From positions 33,849,639-33,913,638 of the forward strand of contig CM072511.1 of NCBI GenBank assembly GCA_036898135.1: a stretch of 64,000 nt of DNA, written 5' to 3'. A model generated the notes under the pieces. That model made no database searches, was not told the DNA's origin, and saw only the letters and a list, made by a program, of their open reading frames with translations. Made by a program: the position numbers and the translations under genes. Every line of letters starts with the position of its first letter. The first letter of the stretch is position 1. This stretch comes from Oncomelania hupensis. Lineage: Eukaryota > Mollusca > Gastropoda > Littorinimorpha > Pomatiopsidae. Below are positions 1 to 47,401 of the stretch, piece by piece.

Positions 1-56
1 TTGAGCTGGAAAAGCGCTATATAAGAACGATTAAATAAAATAAAAATAAATAAAAA
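1..56 (+). repeat. 3' end of a SINE-like repeat (GCGCTATATAAG tail)
   Basis: The window opens with AGCGCTATATAAGAACG followed by an A-rich tail of AAAT/AAATA units. The same GCGCTATATAAG core occurs in inverse orientation at 38370-38390 and 54357-54368. It is probably the 3' tail of a retroposon whose body lies outside the window. Confidence 0.5.
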
Positions 57-156
57 CTGAAATTTGTTTTTCAATGCCTTGTTAAAATTTGCACTCAACA
101 ACAGACCACACGGCTGTTCATAAGCGGTACTTTCAGGCTATGGCTAAAAAAAAAAA

Positions 157-322
157 GGGGGGCCGGGTAGCTCAGTTTGTAAGAGTGTCTTGCTAGTAAC
201 CGAAAGGTCGCTGGTTCGAATCCCGGATTGGTCAACGTGTGATCATATTATTTTCCCCTTTACCAACAACTGGCCCGCTGGTGTCAGTATAAATCGGTCC
301 AGTAGTCACCTATATGCGAAAG
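157..322 (+). repeat. tRNA-derived SINE, copy 1
   Basis: The head GGGCCGGGTAGCTCAG has a Pol III A box, and GGTTCGAATCC is a B box. A non-tRNA body then runs to TATATGCGAAAGTG. A tRNA-like anticodon loop position reads CTAGTAA (AGT, Thr-like). TGGCTAAAAA occurs at 141-150 and 323-332 and is the probable target duplication. This copy ends about 25 bases earlier than copies 2 and 3. Confidence 0.88.
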
Positions 323-593
323 TGGCTAAAAATAACCCTTGTGCTATCTTTTATCGCTGGCTGCCAGACCCGAGACGCTGGCTAAGCACTGCTAGCATGG
401 CTAAAAATAGCTTTCAGCCACCAGCTGAAAGCTTACTTTCGGTGAAGGAAGTTTCAACCGTGACCAGCTTTTTTATTCATTTGATAAAAATAACAAACTT
501 TTTTAATGTATAGATTTTATTCTTGTGAAAGATAAGTTTACACAGCGTTTTAGTGCAGTTGAAATTCATCTAAAAAAACATTGAAGGACTTAC

Positions 594-35120
<34,527 letters not shown>

Positions 35121-36279
35121 CTGTAACAAAACAAACAGCATACTCTTCAGTAAAGAATGAAGAATAACCCAACAAATATCATCACAGTTTCTCAAGGGAA
35201 GAACGAAGGAGGTAACGTTCATGGCCACAGCAGAAAGATCGTGGTTGCCAACCTCCATCCCCCCTCCCCAAAAAAAAAAAAAAAAAAAAATTTAAAAAAA
35301 AAAAGACTAAGAAAAAGCAGAGGAGACAAAGAAGGAGCAGGAGGATGAAAACGTGGAGAAGAAGAAGAAGGGCTGAAACTACTATCGTCATCTAGCCAAA
35401 TGTGTCTTAACTGCCAAAATTAACATGCCCACTTTCTGCCCTTCATAGATTTTTTTTATTTATTAAATAATGAATAAAACTGGTACAAATACGATTCAAA
35501 CACATCTTTATTACCTCCAAAAAAGGAAAGAACACAAGCAAAACTAAAATTAGATTAGAATCGTACCACATTTTTGTCGTATCTGTAGAACAATGTGACA
35601 CTATTCAAACCAAGGAGGCTCTTCTAAACTCCTTCATTCAAACATACTCAATTTACTACCACGTTACTGGAAATTCAGAAAATTAGGTTAGTTCATGAAA
35701 ACTGCTTATTTTTTGCAGCACGTAAAATTAATGAAAAAGCCTACATACGCAGCTCAGAGGGGCAAAGTGTATAATTTCAAATAAACTATATAATCTCATA
35801 CCAAAGTCTCTTTAAAAAGAATGAGGAAATAAAATTGAGAGAACAAAGAAGAGGGAGAGAGAGGGAGGAGGTGGAAGGGACAGGGGAGAATCACAGAGGG
35901 ACAAAGTGTGAGCTTGATCAAAATAAAGACAAGGAGATTTATGAGGTTGTCGAAACTAGTGGAACATGTAGGATGGGGAGAAAATTCTGCCTGAATGACA
36001 CTAGGAATAAATCACTTTTGTAATTAATGTAGTAATATTAATTCAAGTGTACAGGAAGAAGAAATTGAGGATGGGGTTTATATTTAGGATGCAGTGTTGT
36101 TTGAAGATGGCCGCAGTGTGTTTTAAAAGAGTGAGTGGGGCATCTTTTTTTTTTTTGGCAGCAGCAATATGGAACTCGGGAAGAGATAACAGGCAAGTCA
36201 AGCAGACCAAGATCGTCCATGCCTGCCAAAACCTGCAGACAGATTCGCTCCAGAATTGACACAAAATTGCTGTAGTAGA

Positions 36280-38340
36280 AGAAGTAGAAGAAGGATGAGA
36301 GGGAGACGAATTGGGGAAAGGAGAAGGAGAGAGGAGGAAGAAAATGGGGAAAGGAGGAGAGGAGCAGAAGGAGATAAAAAGAATGGGGAAAGGATGAAAG
36401 AGGAGAAGAGTGGGGAAAGGAAGAAATTAGGAGAGAGGAAGAGAATTGGGAAAGGAGTAAAGAGGAGGAGAATGAGATGGGGAAAAGAATGGAAAGGAGT
36501 AGAGGGGAGAATGGGGAAAGGAGAGAAGAAGAGAATGGGCTAAGGAGAGAGGAGGAGAATGGGGAAAGGAGAGGAGAAGAGAATGGGCAAAGGAGAGAGG
36601 AGGAGAATGGGGAAAGGAGAGAGGAGGAGAATGGGGAAAGGAGAGGAGGAGAATGGGGAAGGAGAGAGGAGGAGAATGGGGAAAGGAGAGAGGAGAAGAG
36701 AATGGGGAAAGGAGAGAGGAGGAGAATGGGGAAGGAGAGAGGAGAATGGGCAAAGGAGAGAGGAGGAGAATGGGGAAAGGAGAGAGGAGGAAAATGGGGA
36801 AAGGAGAGAGGAGGAGAATGGGCAAAGGAGAGAGGAGGAGAATGGGCAAAAGAGGAGGAGAATGGGAAAGGAGAGAGGAGAAGAGAATGGGGAAAGGAGA
36901 GAGGAGAAGACAATGGGGAAAGGAGAGAGGAGGAGAATGGGGAAGGAGAGAGGAGAATGGGCAAAGGAGAGAGGAGGAGAATGGGGAAAGGAGAGAGGAG
37001 GAGAATGGGGAAAGGAGAGAGGAGGAGAATGGGGAAGGAGAGAGGAGAATGGGGAAAGGAGAGGAGGAGAATGGGCAAAGGAGAGAGGAGGAGAATGGGC
37101 AAAGGAGAGAGGAGGAGAATGGGGAAAGGAGAGAGGAGGAGAATAAGGAAGGAGAGAGGAGAATGGGGAAAGGAGAGGAGGAGAATGGGCAAAGGAGAGA
37201 GGAGGAGAATGGGCAAAGGAGAGAGGAGGAGAATGGGGAAAGGAGAGGAGAAGAGAATGGGCAAAGGAGAGAGGAGGAGAATGGGCAAAGGAGAGAGGAG
37301 GAGAATGGGGAAAGGAGAGGAGGAGAATGGTGAAATCAGAGAGGAGGAGAATGGTGAAAGTTGAGAGGAAGAGAATGGGGAAAGGAGAGGAGGAGAATGG
37401 GGAAGGAGAGAGGAGGAGAATGGGCAAAGGAGAGAGGAGGAGAATGGGGAAAGGAGAGGAGAAGAGAATGGGCAAAGGAGAGAGGAGGAGAATGGGGAAA
37501 GGAGAGAGAAAGAGAATGGGGAGAGAGGAGAAGAGAATGGGCAAATGAGAGAGGAGGAGAATGGGGAAAGGAGAGAGGAGAATGGGGAAAGGAGAGAGGA
37601 GGAGAATGGAGAAGGAGAGAGGAGGAGAATGGGGAAGGAGAGAGGAGGAGAATGGGCAAAGGAGAGAGGAGGAGAATGGGGAAGGAGAGAGGAGGAGAAT
37701 GGGAAAAGGTGGGGATGAGAATGGGGAAGGAGAGAGGAGGAGAATGGGGAAGGAGAGAGGAGAATGGAAGGAGAGGAGATGGGAAGGAGAGAGGAGGAGA
37801 ATGGGGAAAGGAGAGGAGGAGAATGGGGAAGGAGAGAGAAGGAGAATGGGGAAAGGAGAACAGAGGAGGAGAATGGGGAAAGGAGAAAAGAGGAGAATGG
37901 GGAAAGGAGAACAGAGGAGAATGGGGAAAGGAGAACAGAGGAGGAGAATGGGGAAAGGAGAAAAGAGGAGAATGGGGAAAGGAGAAAAAAGGAGAATGGG
38001 GAAAGGAGAACAGAGGAGGAGAATGGGGAAAGGAGAAAAGAGGAGAATGGGGAAAGGAGAAAAGAGAAGGAGAATGGGGAAAGGAGAAAAGAGGAGAATG
38101 GGGAAAGGAGAAAAGAGAAGGAGAATGGGGAAAGGAGAAAAGAGGAGAATGGGGAAAGGATAAAAGAGGAGGAGAATGGGGAAAGGAGAATGGGGAAAGG
38201 CAGAGGAGAGAGGAGGAGAAGAATTGGGACAGGAAGAGAGAGGAGAAGAAGAATGGGGAAAGTAGAAAGAGGGGGAGAAGAATGGACAGGAGGAGGAGAG
38301 AAAAAAAAGAAAAGAATTGGGAAAAGAGGAAAAGGTGGAG
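36280..38340. repeat. 2-kb polypurine minisatellite, 24-bp unit
   Basis: Tandem variants of GGAGAATGGGGAAAGGAGAG with 24-, 21- and 18-base units. The plus strand is almost pure purine apart from one T per unit and occasional C. Because the units are multiples of three, long open frames appear on both strands (up to 416 codons). These have no start context or domain and are not genes. From about 37850 the array changes to a GAAAAGAGGA/GAACAGAGGA subtype. Confidence 0.97.
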
Positions 38341-38367
38341 AAAAGGGTTGAAACGAAAAAGAAAGAA

Positions 38368-38540
38368 ACAGATTTCTCTTATATAGCGCACTTATACAAG
38401 CTCGGAGAGCTTCTCAAGGCGCTGGCCCGTAATATCCAGCAATCACACAATAGTTTGCTGAAGTCAGGATTCGAACCCACGTCGCCAAAGACGCACTCAC
38501 ACAAGTCGTGCGCTCTGACCACTGAGTTATCCCTGGAGGA
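38368..38540 (-). repeat. tRNA-derived SINE, third family
   Basis: On the minus strand the A box TAACTCAGTGG is at 38529-38519 and the B box GGTTCGAATCC at 38477-38467. The tail GTGCGCTATATAAGAG is at about 38385-38370. The tail core matches the repeat at the left edge of the window. It borders the polypurine minisatellite. Confidence 0.75.
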
Positions 38541-38545
38541 GTAGG

Positions 38546-41500
38546 AGAGGAGGGGGAGAAGAGGAAGAAAGAGTGCGAGGGGAACACTGCATCATCATTC
38601 CCTTGCTTTTGTCTTTTTCCAGCGCCGCTCAGCCATAAAGACATGCAAACACGAAAATAAACCGGCGGGGAAAAGAGCAGAGGTGCCTGCCATGGATAAT
38701 CTGCACACATCCCACTTGAGCTATGACGCGCGCAAATAAACTGGGGAGGCTCAAAGTTGGACTGACACGCAGACACAAGAAAGGAAAGTAGGTGTAACCG
38801 AGGGAATGTGTACAGAATTGAAACCTATGTTCAACAGTTGTGCTCATCAAAGTTAACAAGAGACGTCAAACGGAACTGATCTGATAGCTATGTAAACAGT
38901 TATTTTATACACTGGTCCTCGCACACTGTAGCCGTCACATTGTGACGGGGGACATTGTTGTTGTTGTTGTTGTTGGGAAGCTCAAAGGTTTATTTACTGA
39001 CAGGCAGACATACAAAAGAGATCTCCGTCGAACTGAAGGATACATAACTGGGAGTTAAAGTAATATAATTCAAGTTAAAAGAGATTTTATAGAAAAAAAC
39101 AGGTCAGCCGCAATACGAACTTCGTATTGTTTTAGCGGAAAAAATGGGGGCAAAGAGTAATTCCTACCCAACTGATATCTGTGTGCAGAATTGTTCCAAT
39201 GACATTTGGTGTTGCAAGGTTCAATTGAACCGCAACAGGAACGCAACGTCTCTTTGGGGGGAAAAACGCGCTCACATCTGGCTGCCTTTGATCCAACACA
39301 TGCAGCCCATTGCGTAATATGATGGATACTGTCCTTTATTACCACAAAGCTAGTGCAGGCCGCTCGTTTATTAAGGAATGAGGTCACCCTGCAACTATGT
39401 CCTCCATTTGCCTTTCACTGACCTTACTGTGAAAGGGAACAACTACTTCAAGAATCGTCACCACGCAGCATATTACTATTAAATATTAAAATATAGGCCT
39501 ATTCCAATAATTCATCCTACTACATAAAATGTAACCGATCCTGACCCTTAGAACTAGTCACAAACAGTTAACTTGCTATACAAACACCTGAGGCAGTAAA
39601 ACAGTTATTACATTTACATACACATACCATTACCGTACTTGTCAAGTTAACGACAACTACAGAGGAAAAAATAGACTTTTCAACACTTCCTTGGGAATGG
39701 CAATATGAGAGAGAGAAGGAAAACAGTGATACATTGTGTTCTTGTAGATTTAAAACACGAGAAGTTCGTGATTAAAGGGTACAGTCGCATAATGTGCTGG
39801 GCTGTAACTACTTGTAGTGAGCTAGGGGTGTGTGTAGACGATTTGTAATGCAGTTAACACTCAGCAAGTGCCAGAGATGCAGGCAAAAGATGAGACAGGT
39901 CTGATGGCAGGAGCCTGGATAGGAGATGATAAGCCATCAGAATCAACACAACCATGTTTTTCTTGGCCTCAACACACAGCCTTGGGAGGAGAAAAATACC
40001 CTTGGGAGAAAGCACCCGGCAAAAAACTTGGGATCAGAAAAAAACAAGATGTGCAAGAGACATTTTCTGTTACCTAATACCTTCACAACATACGCGACTG
40101 CAATAAACATAACTTTGCTCACTACTCGCAGTAGAGTTAAGTTCCTGTTTATGGGCCCAAGAGCAACAAAATGCGTGTAATATGAGACAACAAAAGCTTC
40201 CAGCGCTGTTGGAAAACGATCTGGGTTTTCAGTCCCATGTTTTCAAAACTAACAAACATTACAATGCACAAGTAAGAATTGCTCCGCAGATCTGCCACAC
40301 TAACAATCAATCAACCATTAGCAGAAACCATTGTATGTGCATCATACCACACCTAACAAGGGCACATCAACATTTATGGCTCAAACAGCTATTTTGATGC
40401 CACTTGCACATTCAATGTGAGCTTCCTTAAACGATTTGACCCATTAATATCGACATTTTACACTGCCTTCCACTGTTTCATTTCATTCCTAAACAAACAT
40501 CATTAAACAATAAAATAAGACAAAGATAGCTGCACGCACCCTCCAACCAGAATTAACATGCAATACCCAACTCCAAGCAATATCCAACTCCAGACACGTC
40601 TGCTGCTAGGAGTATGTTTTTTTTTCTCCATAACATCAGTACACTGCCATGCTTACTGGTAAGACAATAGTAGTAAATCCTCATTACAATAATCATCTTG
40701 TAAAGAAAAAAAATGTCAGTAAGATGCAGAAGCATCTCCCGCTAATAAATGGCAATGGGGCAAAGAAGTCGATTGCTAATGAAGACGTGCTGAAAAGCTT
40801 CTTTAACTTCACCCTGTAGGCTTTAAATTCTCTGATAAGATCCTGTTGAGAACTGTATTGCCAAAACGCTGGCTCAGCCCTACCCGACCTATTTATGTTA
40901 CGATTTAAAGATGCGTTAGAAGCAAGGAATGTGTGCGTGCGATAACGATTAGATTCCAAATACAGTCTTCAGGACAAAATATTAGATCAGTACTTAGGCT
41001 GTCAGTGCTACACAGAAAGAGATCCAATCAAGGATTAACGAAACGCTTAGCATAGAGCTAGAGAATGAACTGTGGCTATAATATTTAACTTACTATAATT
41101 GTATAAAACAGATCCTCGAGGCAGAATTCTAAACAACTTCAACTAAACACGGTCAATGTGAAGCTGTCTTTAATACTGTGAGTTGAATTCCCTACCATGA
41201 TCTATAAGAACCACCTACTGCCACCATAAACACACTGTATAAACCAGAAAGCACATCAAAGACATGCTAGCAGCCGTGCACATATTTACCTCACTCTGGA
41301 AAGACTCAGCTCCATACTAAATAATACTAATAAGAACAGCAGGGCTTGTGAAACTAAAGATAGGAGGTCGTGTGATGCAAGTCATTAGCACACACGCTCT
41401 CTCGAGTCCATACGGAACGCAAGCCAATACTGATATTAAAATAGCAAATACTGTTCACAGATGAAGGGGCAGGCCTTTAGCCAAGACTAGTAGAAGATGA

Positions 41501-42777
41501 CGGGTACTCAGGAGTGCAAGTAATTAATAGCCTTAATGGCTAGAAGGTTGTGCCGAGCATAGAGCGGGCTCTTGAGGGGAATATGTGTGCAGAGGGTGTG
41601 TAAGGGCCGGGGAGTGCGTGCAGGCGGTTCTAAGAGTTACCGTATGGGCAAGTTGCAGATAAGTGAAAAGGTGTGTAGGAACTGATAGACACTTGCCGAA
41701 TGAGTCATCACAGGTTCTCTATGCACTTCTGACTTTGACCAGAGAGCTTTCAGTGTAGGTAGGCTCCTTGCTTTGAGCCCACTGCCTTCACACTGCCAGC
41801 AAAAGCCATAGTGTAAACATCGATACCAAGAAACAGACGGTACACTGCTGAGAAACAGGTGGTTTATGTTATTGTATGTTTATAAAAACTGCTAGTAACA
41901 GCAAAGACTTAAAAAGATCAAAACATCGTCAATATATTTTCTCTTCGCTGCAGGCAACACTATTTGTGTAGACAGATCATCATCAATATGTTTGATGACA
42001 CCAATCAACTAAAGGTATACTAATACAGAAATAGCAGACCTTACCTCAATGCACTGATTTTCGAGTGCTAGCTAAGCGGCCTCGTATGCACGATCAGACA
42101 TTTGATTAGTTTTATGCCAACGTTTAATATAGCCAAGGCGATAGAGCGACAAAATCTACTGGCATTATCAAACGTTTTATGAAGCAATTCAGTGATTATC
42201 AACGTCACTGGCAATTAATTGTCTTAATCTTCGCGTTGGCGTAAGTGATCTTCAACTTTGAAGCAATGGCATAAGCAACCGTCAACTGTGACATACAGTT
42301 GGCAAACTCTAGGATAAGGAGAAGAACACTATTGGTAAATTTGGTGACCATAATGGACTTTGCATCTTGGATTCGCATTAACTTCAATAAGTGAAGGGCG
42401 ATAATGGGAGATGGGAGGAGAATGGATTATGTTTGCAACGACCGCTAGCTTAATAGAATTGTGATGATGTCAGGTATGGGAGGTGGAAGGAGGAGGGAGG
42501 AGGGTGCGGGGTGAAGAGGGGGGGGGGGGGTAGTGATTTTGTTTGTGAAGAAAGCGTAAGATCAATAGTTCAAAACAACACAGCATCCCTGTAAAATGGA
42601 TGAAAACAGTCGTTTTGGGATTTTCCGGTCCACCAAGATGAACAGCAGAGGAACAAGTTAACAGAAGATCTTTTACTCCCGATACGAATCGGACTTGCTT
42701 GACTGTTACACTTCCGAACACACGAGGGGGTTCTGTAGATCAGGGCTCCCCATTTGCAATGAATCTAAGGAGTGGGC
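38546..42777. other. Upstream non-coding stretch
   Basis: No gene, RNA gene or known repeat recognised. It includes a (GTT)n tract at about 38955-38975 and a G-run at 42519-42530. It may be 5' intron of the ARHGAP gene, whose first exon I could not find. Confidence 0.5.
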
Positions 42778-42783
42778 TCAATT

Positions 42784-43854
42784 CAGGGTGGAGAACAACT
42801 GAATCAAGAAATCTCTGAAATCCGGCCGGGGCCCAGGGGCCAAGCCCCGGTATTCGCCCCCTGGAAGAAAATGAAATTATGCAATTTTGAAAGTAATTTA
42901 GGGCCTCTCCTGAAAGCAAAAAGCAAAAAGTAAACATGAATAGAAACAAACAAAAAAAAGAATGTTTTATTCACATGTCTTTCAAAAAAAAGTTAAGAAT
43001 CTTGATTTGTAGGCCTAACAAAGTTTGAGGTCCACCACTGTTACACACAAACTCCACATTTCCAATTTTACTGGGCACACGTTTGTCTATTTTTTAGCTG
43101 TAAACAGGCAAGAATTTTTATAATTTTACAGATATTTAGGGGTACGTTAGTAAAAACACCACATCTTAGGTATTAGTGACTAGTGTATAGATTTAAATGA
43201 AATAAAATGCAAAATGAACAGAAATAAATTCTATTTTGATTATCTACCTTTTTATACTTCTCTTGTCATGTCTTGTTTTTTATTACTCCATGTGTATACA
43301 AAAAAAAAGATTTTAAAAAGTCCAAACAAGCCCCCTCTTCTTCACTTTCATGCCAGTCTGAAAGATCGTATGCATGCACACTACTGACACTAATTGTCTA
43401 ATGTCAGTACCGATCACTTCCTCTGACTCCAAGTCCATTTCTCTCACTTTAATGCCTGATAAATGGAAGCCTGTAAACTCCCCTTCATCAGTCGAAGAAT
43501 CCAAACCATCCCTTTTAGGGACACACACAAAAAAATTTGAAAAAAAAATCGAAAAAGCGAACGCATCACAGAGAAAACTTGTGGAAATGCAGTCGAATGT
43601 TTTCACAACAGAATAAACCGGAAGTCAATTGCCGGAAGTCTCGCAATCTTTCAAACAACGCGAGAATATAACCACATGGTTGATACGGACGCTTTTGGAC
43701 GTTTTGCCTGTTTAGAACTTCCGCCGCTTTTGGCCGTTATGCCCAGTAAAGGGTAGCCCCTTAGCTTCTCACACTCGGAACTCAATACTTTTTTCTCGGA
43801 AATGCAAATGCCTTCCGCGGAAATCCGCGGATTCGCGGAAAATTCTCCACCCTG
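42784..43854. mobile_element. CAGGGTGGAGAAC DNA transposon, copy 2
   Basis: 1071 bp, flanked by TCAATT at 42778-42783 and 43855-43860. The left end is CAGGGTGGAGAAC and the right end differs by one base. It is nearly identical to 14812-15883, including both GC-rich subterminal palindromes, which implies recent movement. Confidence 0.92.
43313..43606 (-). pseudogene. 97-aa acidic ORF in the CAGGG element, copy 2
   Basis: Same frame and length as 15342-15635, with GLDSSTDEGEFTGFHLSGIK. Function unknown. Confidence 0.4.
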
Positions 43855-43969
43855 TCAATTCCATGTAACAATGTTAAGGATTTTTTTCTTCTGTCCTTTT
43901 TAATCATTTTAAGGAGTGGGGGGAAAAAAACAACGATGGATAAAAGCGTACGCACACATACACTAAAAG

Positions 43970-43974
<5 letters not shown>

Positions 43975-44030
<56 letters not shown>

Positions 44031-44055
44031 GAGCGAGAGAGAGAGAGAGCGCGAG

Positions 44056-44117
<62 letters not shown>
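43975..44117. repeat. (GA)n microsatellite with GACA and GC interruptions
   Basis: About 140 bp. It lies a little beyond the right end of the CAGGG element copy 2. Confidence 0.97.
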
Positions 44118-44120
<3 letters not shown>

Positions 44121-44394
44121 TAGGGGGAGGGAGAAAAGATAAGATAACAATGTTATTTAATAACGGTAAAAGATTAAGCACTGCTTGTGCTTTTTGACAT
44201 CTTGCCCTTGAGGCTTGTAACAATAACAATTAGTATAACAAAATAACTTTATAACAATAACATCATAATGTAACAATATAATCAAGATCACGCGCGCTCA
44301 CACACACACACAACTTATGTAACAAAATAAATATTAAAAAATCAAGTAAAAATATCTAATTAAAGCTATGTATGTAGAACTCTTGCTAAGTAGC

Positions 44395-45138
44395 TAATTA
44401 ACCAATTCTAATGTGATATAAAAGATGGTTTCTAAAGGATGTGTATTTAGTGACTGCTATGTGGAGAACTTCTGGAAAGTTATTCCATAAAGTGGAACCT
44501 GAATATGACAGACTGGTTTTAAACAGATCAATTCTTGGAAATGGGATATTTAGTTTGGTAGAAAATCTGACAGTTTCCCTAGAAAAAAGAAGAAAAAAGG
44601 AGAGTGTATAACCAGAAAGGATCTTGTGCATGAAAATTCCTTTATTAAATTTTAATGTGTTGGCAACAGGTAGAATGTTGATCTGTTTGTAATCATTCAG
44701 AAAGATTTTGTTTTTAAAAGAATAACCATTTTAATTGCACCTTTGTGAATCCTAAATAAAGGCTTCATGGCATTGCTACTAGCAGAATTTCAAATAGTTT
44801 AAGAATACTCAATAAAATGGTTGAATATGTCCCAAATAGAATTGTTTACAAGACTGCAGATTTAAACTCTTGATAATTGACAAGTCCTTCTGGAAATGGT
44901 TCTACTAACATTTAAAATATGTTGCAACCAAGACACATTTTTGTCTAATGTCACGTCAAGAAGTTTATGGCATTGTACTTCTTCAAGTGTTTTGTTGCAA
45001 AGCTTTAGGGGAGGGAGTTTAATAGAAGAACTTTGCCTTTTTTGTCTAGTTGTAATTAGCATGGATTTAGTTTTGTCTGGATTAAGCATCATGTGATTAA
45101 ATTCAGTGCATTCCTGTAGCTCATTTGCCCCTATTTGT
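44395..45138 (-). pseudogene. CR1/L2-like LINE reverse transcriptase C-terminal fragment
   Basis: On the minus strand ELQECTEFNHMMLNPDKTKS and HKLLDVTLDKNVSWLQHI are the post-catalytic RT segment. After a gap come RFSTKLNIPFPRIDLFKTSL and YSGSTLWNNFPEVL, the usual C-terminal end of CR1/L2-group ORF2. Stops and gaps make it inactive. It is 5'-truncated at about 45138, where retroposon copy B begins. Confidence 0.78.
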
Positions 45139-45811
45139 ATTAGTTAGTCATTGTTTATTGGGTCCAGCGGACGGCAAAAAGCCCAATTAGGACCACAACT
45201 TGGTTGATCTGAAAGAGTGCTCACTCCTGATTCGTATAAACGATCGGCTAAAACAACTCTAATAATAACATTGAAGGCACTCCTACAGCCCGTCACTTTA
45301 CAATAAAGGCATCACATGAATGCAGGGGACGCTGATACTGTATCGAAGCCCCGTTTATAAAAACAAAATAGAATACAAACATCATAATAAAATATTCCTT
45401 CCTATCCTATCACGTAACTCAAAAGTCATTGGGGAACCACAGGTGATTTATAAAATATTAACGAAACATATATACATATAAAATGCTTAAACTGCTAAAT
45501 AATAATATCATAGAAAGCCCAAGTGCCATTTGGCAGAAAGCGTCCAATACCCCAAGCTGACCCAACAGACCCCATACACAAATAAGTTTTAGGAGAGTTT
45601 CCACCCCACCCCACCCCCCCAAAAAAAAAAGAAAAAAGAAAAGAAAAGATAGTTGAATGGTCTAGCGAAGAAGATAGTAGATTGATAGAACAGGTTAGGA
45701 ACAAGAAAGAACAAATAAAACTGACAGTAAACAGTGGTAATTTAAAGCAATAAATTTCCACAATGGGGATACTATTTATACAGAAAAACCTTGACATTCT
45801 AATGGTGTTGG
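45139..45811 (-). repeat. 0.57-kb retroposon, copy B
   Basis: On the minus strand it ends TCCGCTGGACCCAATAAACA and a short CTAA-type tail. The body aligns to copies A, C and D. It contains a 53-bp RTE insertion (45397-45449). Target duplication not clear. Confidence 0.75.
45397..45449 (-). mobile_element. Extremely 5'-truncated RTE insertion (53 bp)
   Basis: CCTATCCTATCACGTAACTC is the RTE 3' tail and the last few dozen bases of the element. ATAAAATATT flanks at 45387-45396 and 45450-45459. The other retroposon copies lack it. Confidence 0.85.
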
Positions 45812-45867
45812 GGTCATGGAACACAACACAGTACTAAAAAATATGTCTGCAACAGACTTCATTGCAA

Positions 45868-47236
45868 CTATGTGAAAATTACCGCACGATCAGCCTCATC
45901 AGCCATCCCAGCAAGGTCCTCCTGAAAATAAAACTCAACAGGTTGAAACCCCAAGCTGAACAAATCATAGCTGAAGAACAAGCAGGATTCAGGGCAGGGC
46001 GAAGTACCACTGAACAGATTTTCAACCTCAGAATAATCTGCAAGAAATACCTACAGCACCAACAACATCTATATCATGTGTTCGTAGACTTCAAGAAGGC
46101 GTTTGACCGAGTCTGGCATGCAGCTCTGTGGGTGTACATCACCCCTAAAATTATTGAAGTCATCAAAAGGCTGTATGACAAGGCTGCCAGTGCAGTCCTC
46201 CACAACAGCGCCAGCAGGAACTGGTTCAGAACAACAATCGGTGTGTGTCAGTGATGTCTACTCTCTCCAACACTCTTCAACATCTTCCAAGAGCACATCA
46301 AGTCAGATGCCCATGCAGATCACAAAGGGACAATCAGCATATGGGGTACAGCAATCTCCAACCCTAATTTTTTAGATGCCCTTGCAGATCCCGAAGGCAC
46401 AGTCAGCATAGAGGGTAGAGCAATCTCCAACCTTCGTTTTGCGGATGACATTGATGAATTGGCTGGAGAGGAACAAGAACTTGAACAGCTGGTACAGAGG
46501 TTTGACACCACCTCCAGAGCCTATGGAATGGAAATAAGTGCAGAGAAGATTAAAATGATGACCAACACCACCAATGGCATCAACACGGACATCAAAGTCC
46601 AAGGCCAATCCCTCAACACAGTGCATAGCTTCAAATATTTAGGAGCCATTGTATCAGACAATTGGTCCCGACAGGAAGTCCTCTCCAGGATCACACAAAC
46701 AACTGCTGCCCTGGCTAGGTTGAAGCCAATTTGGAAAGACAGGACCATCAGCCTACATTCCAAGGTAAGACTGCGGCGCTCCCTTGTCATCTCCATCTTC
46801 CTATATGCTTGCGAAACATGGACCCTCACAGCAGATCTACAACGAAGAATACAAAGCATGAAGATGAGGTTCTACAGAAGACTTCTGGGCATTTTCAATA
46901 CCCAGCACATCACCAACGACAAAGTCCGACAGACCATCACACAAGCCATTGGACAACACGATGACCTGCTCACAGTGGTGAAAAAATGGAAACTCCAATG
47001 GTATGGCCACGTCACCAGATCATCAGGTCTTGCAAAGACCATCCTGCAAGGCACAGTGCAAGGAGGTAGAAGAAGAGGGAGACCGTAAAAGAGGTGGGAG
47101 GACAACATTCGAGAATGGACTGGTTTGACACTGAGCGAAACCATCAGGGTTGCTGAGGACAAGGAAAGATGGAGTACGCTGGTTAAGCGATCATCTGTTG
47201 TGCCCCTACGACCTCCGAGTTACGGGATAGGATAGG
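45868..47236 (+). pseudogene. RTE LINE fragment, 5'-truncated, with 3' end
   Basis: RT motifs AGFRAGRSTTEQIFNL, VDFKKAFDRVWHAALW and FADDIDELAGEEQE, then CETWTLTADLQRRIQSM and the 3' end TTACGGGATAGGATAGGG. Frameshifts and stops are present. A local duplication of about 100 bp covers the SDALADHEGTVSIGGRA region (46280-46440). Confidence 0.88.
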
Positions 47237-47401
47237 GATCGTATACTTACATATTTTCAATCTACAATGAAAACCAATCCTAGCACACAACTGTTCAGTT
47301 ACAAAACCTTCCACTGCATGTACGCTAGAATAGCATGATTGCTGTATAAAAAAAAACACACACAACATAACATATATTAAGAAAAGTCCCACCATCAACA
47401 C

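Noticed and set aside
157..232. A genuine tRNA gene
   Set aside because: The anticodon stem pairs poorly, and the unit continues into a repeated body with target duplications in three copies, so it is a SINE head.
36038..38391. Long open frames (up to 416 codons) on both strands
   Set aside because: They are produced by a 24-bp tandem repeat whose unit is a multiple of three. There is no domain, and both strands and several frames are open equally.
39868..40077. 69-aa plus-strand ORF
   Set aside because: Short, no motif, isolated in AT-rich sequence.
42041..42200. Possible upstream ARHGAP exon with donor TTGAG|GTAAGG on the minus strand
   Set aside because: A donor-like site only; no acceptor, open frame or similarity to support an exon.
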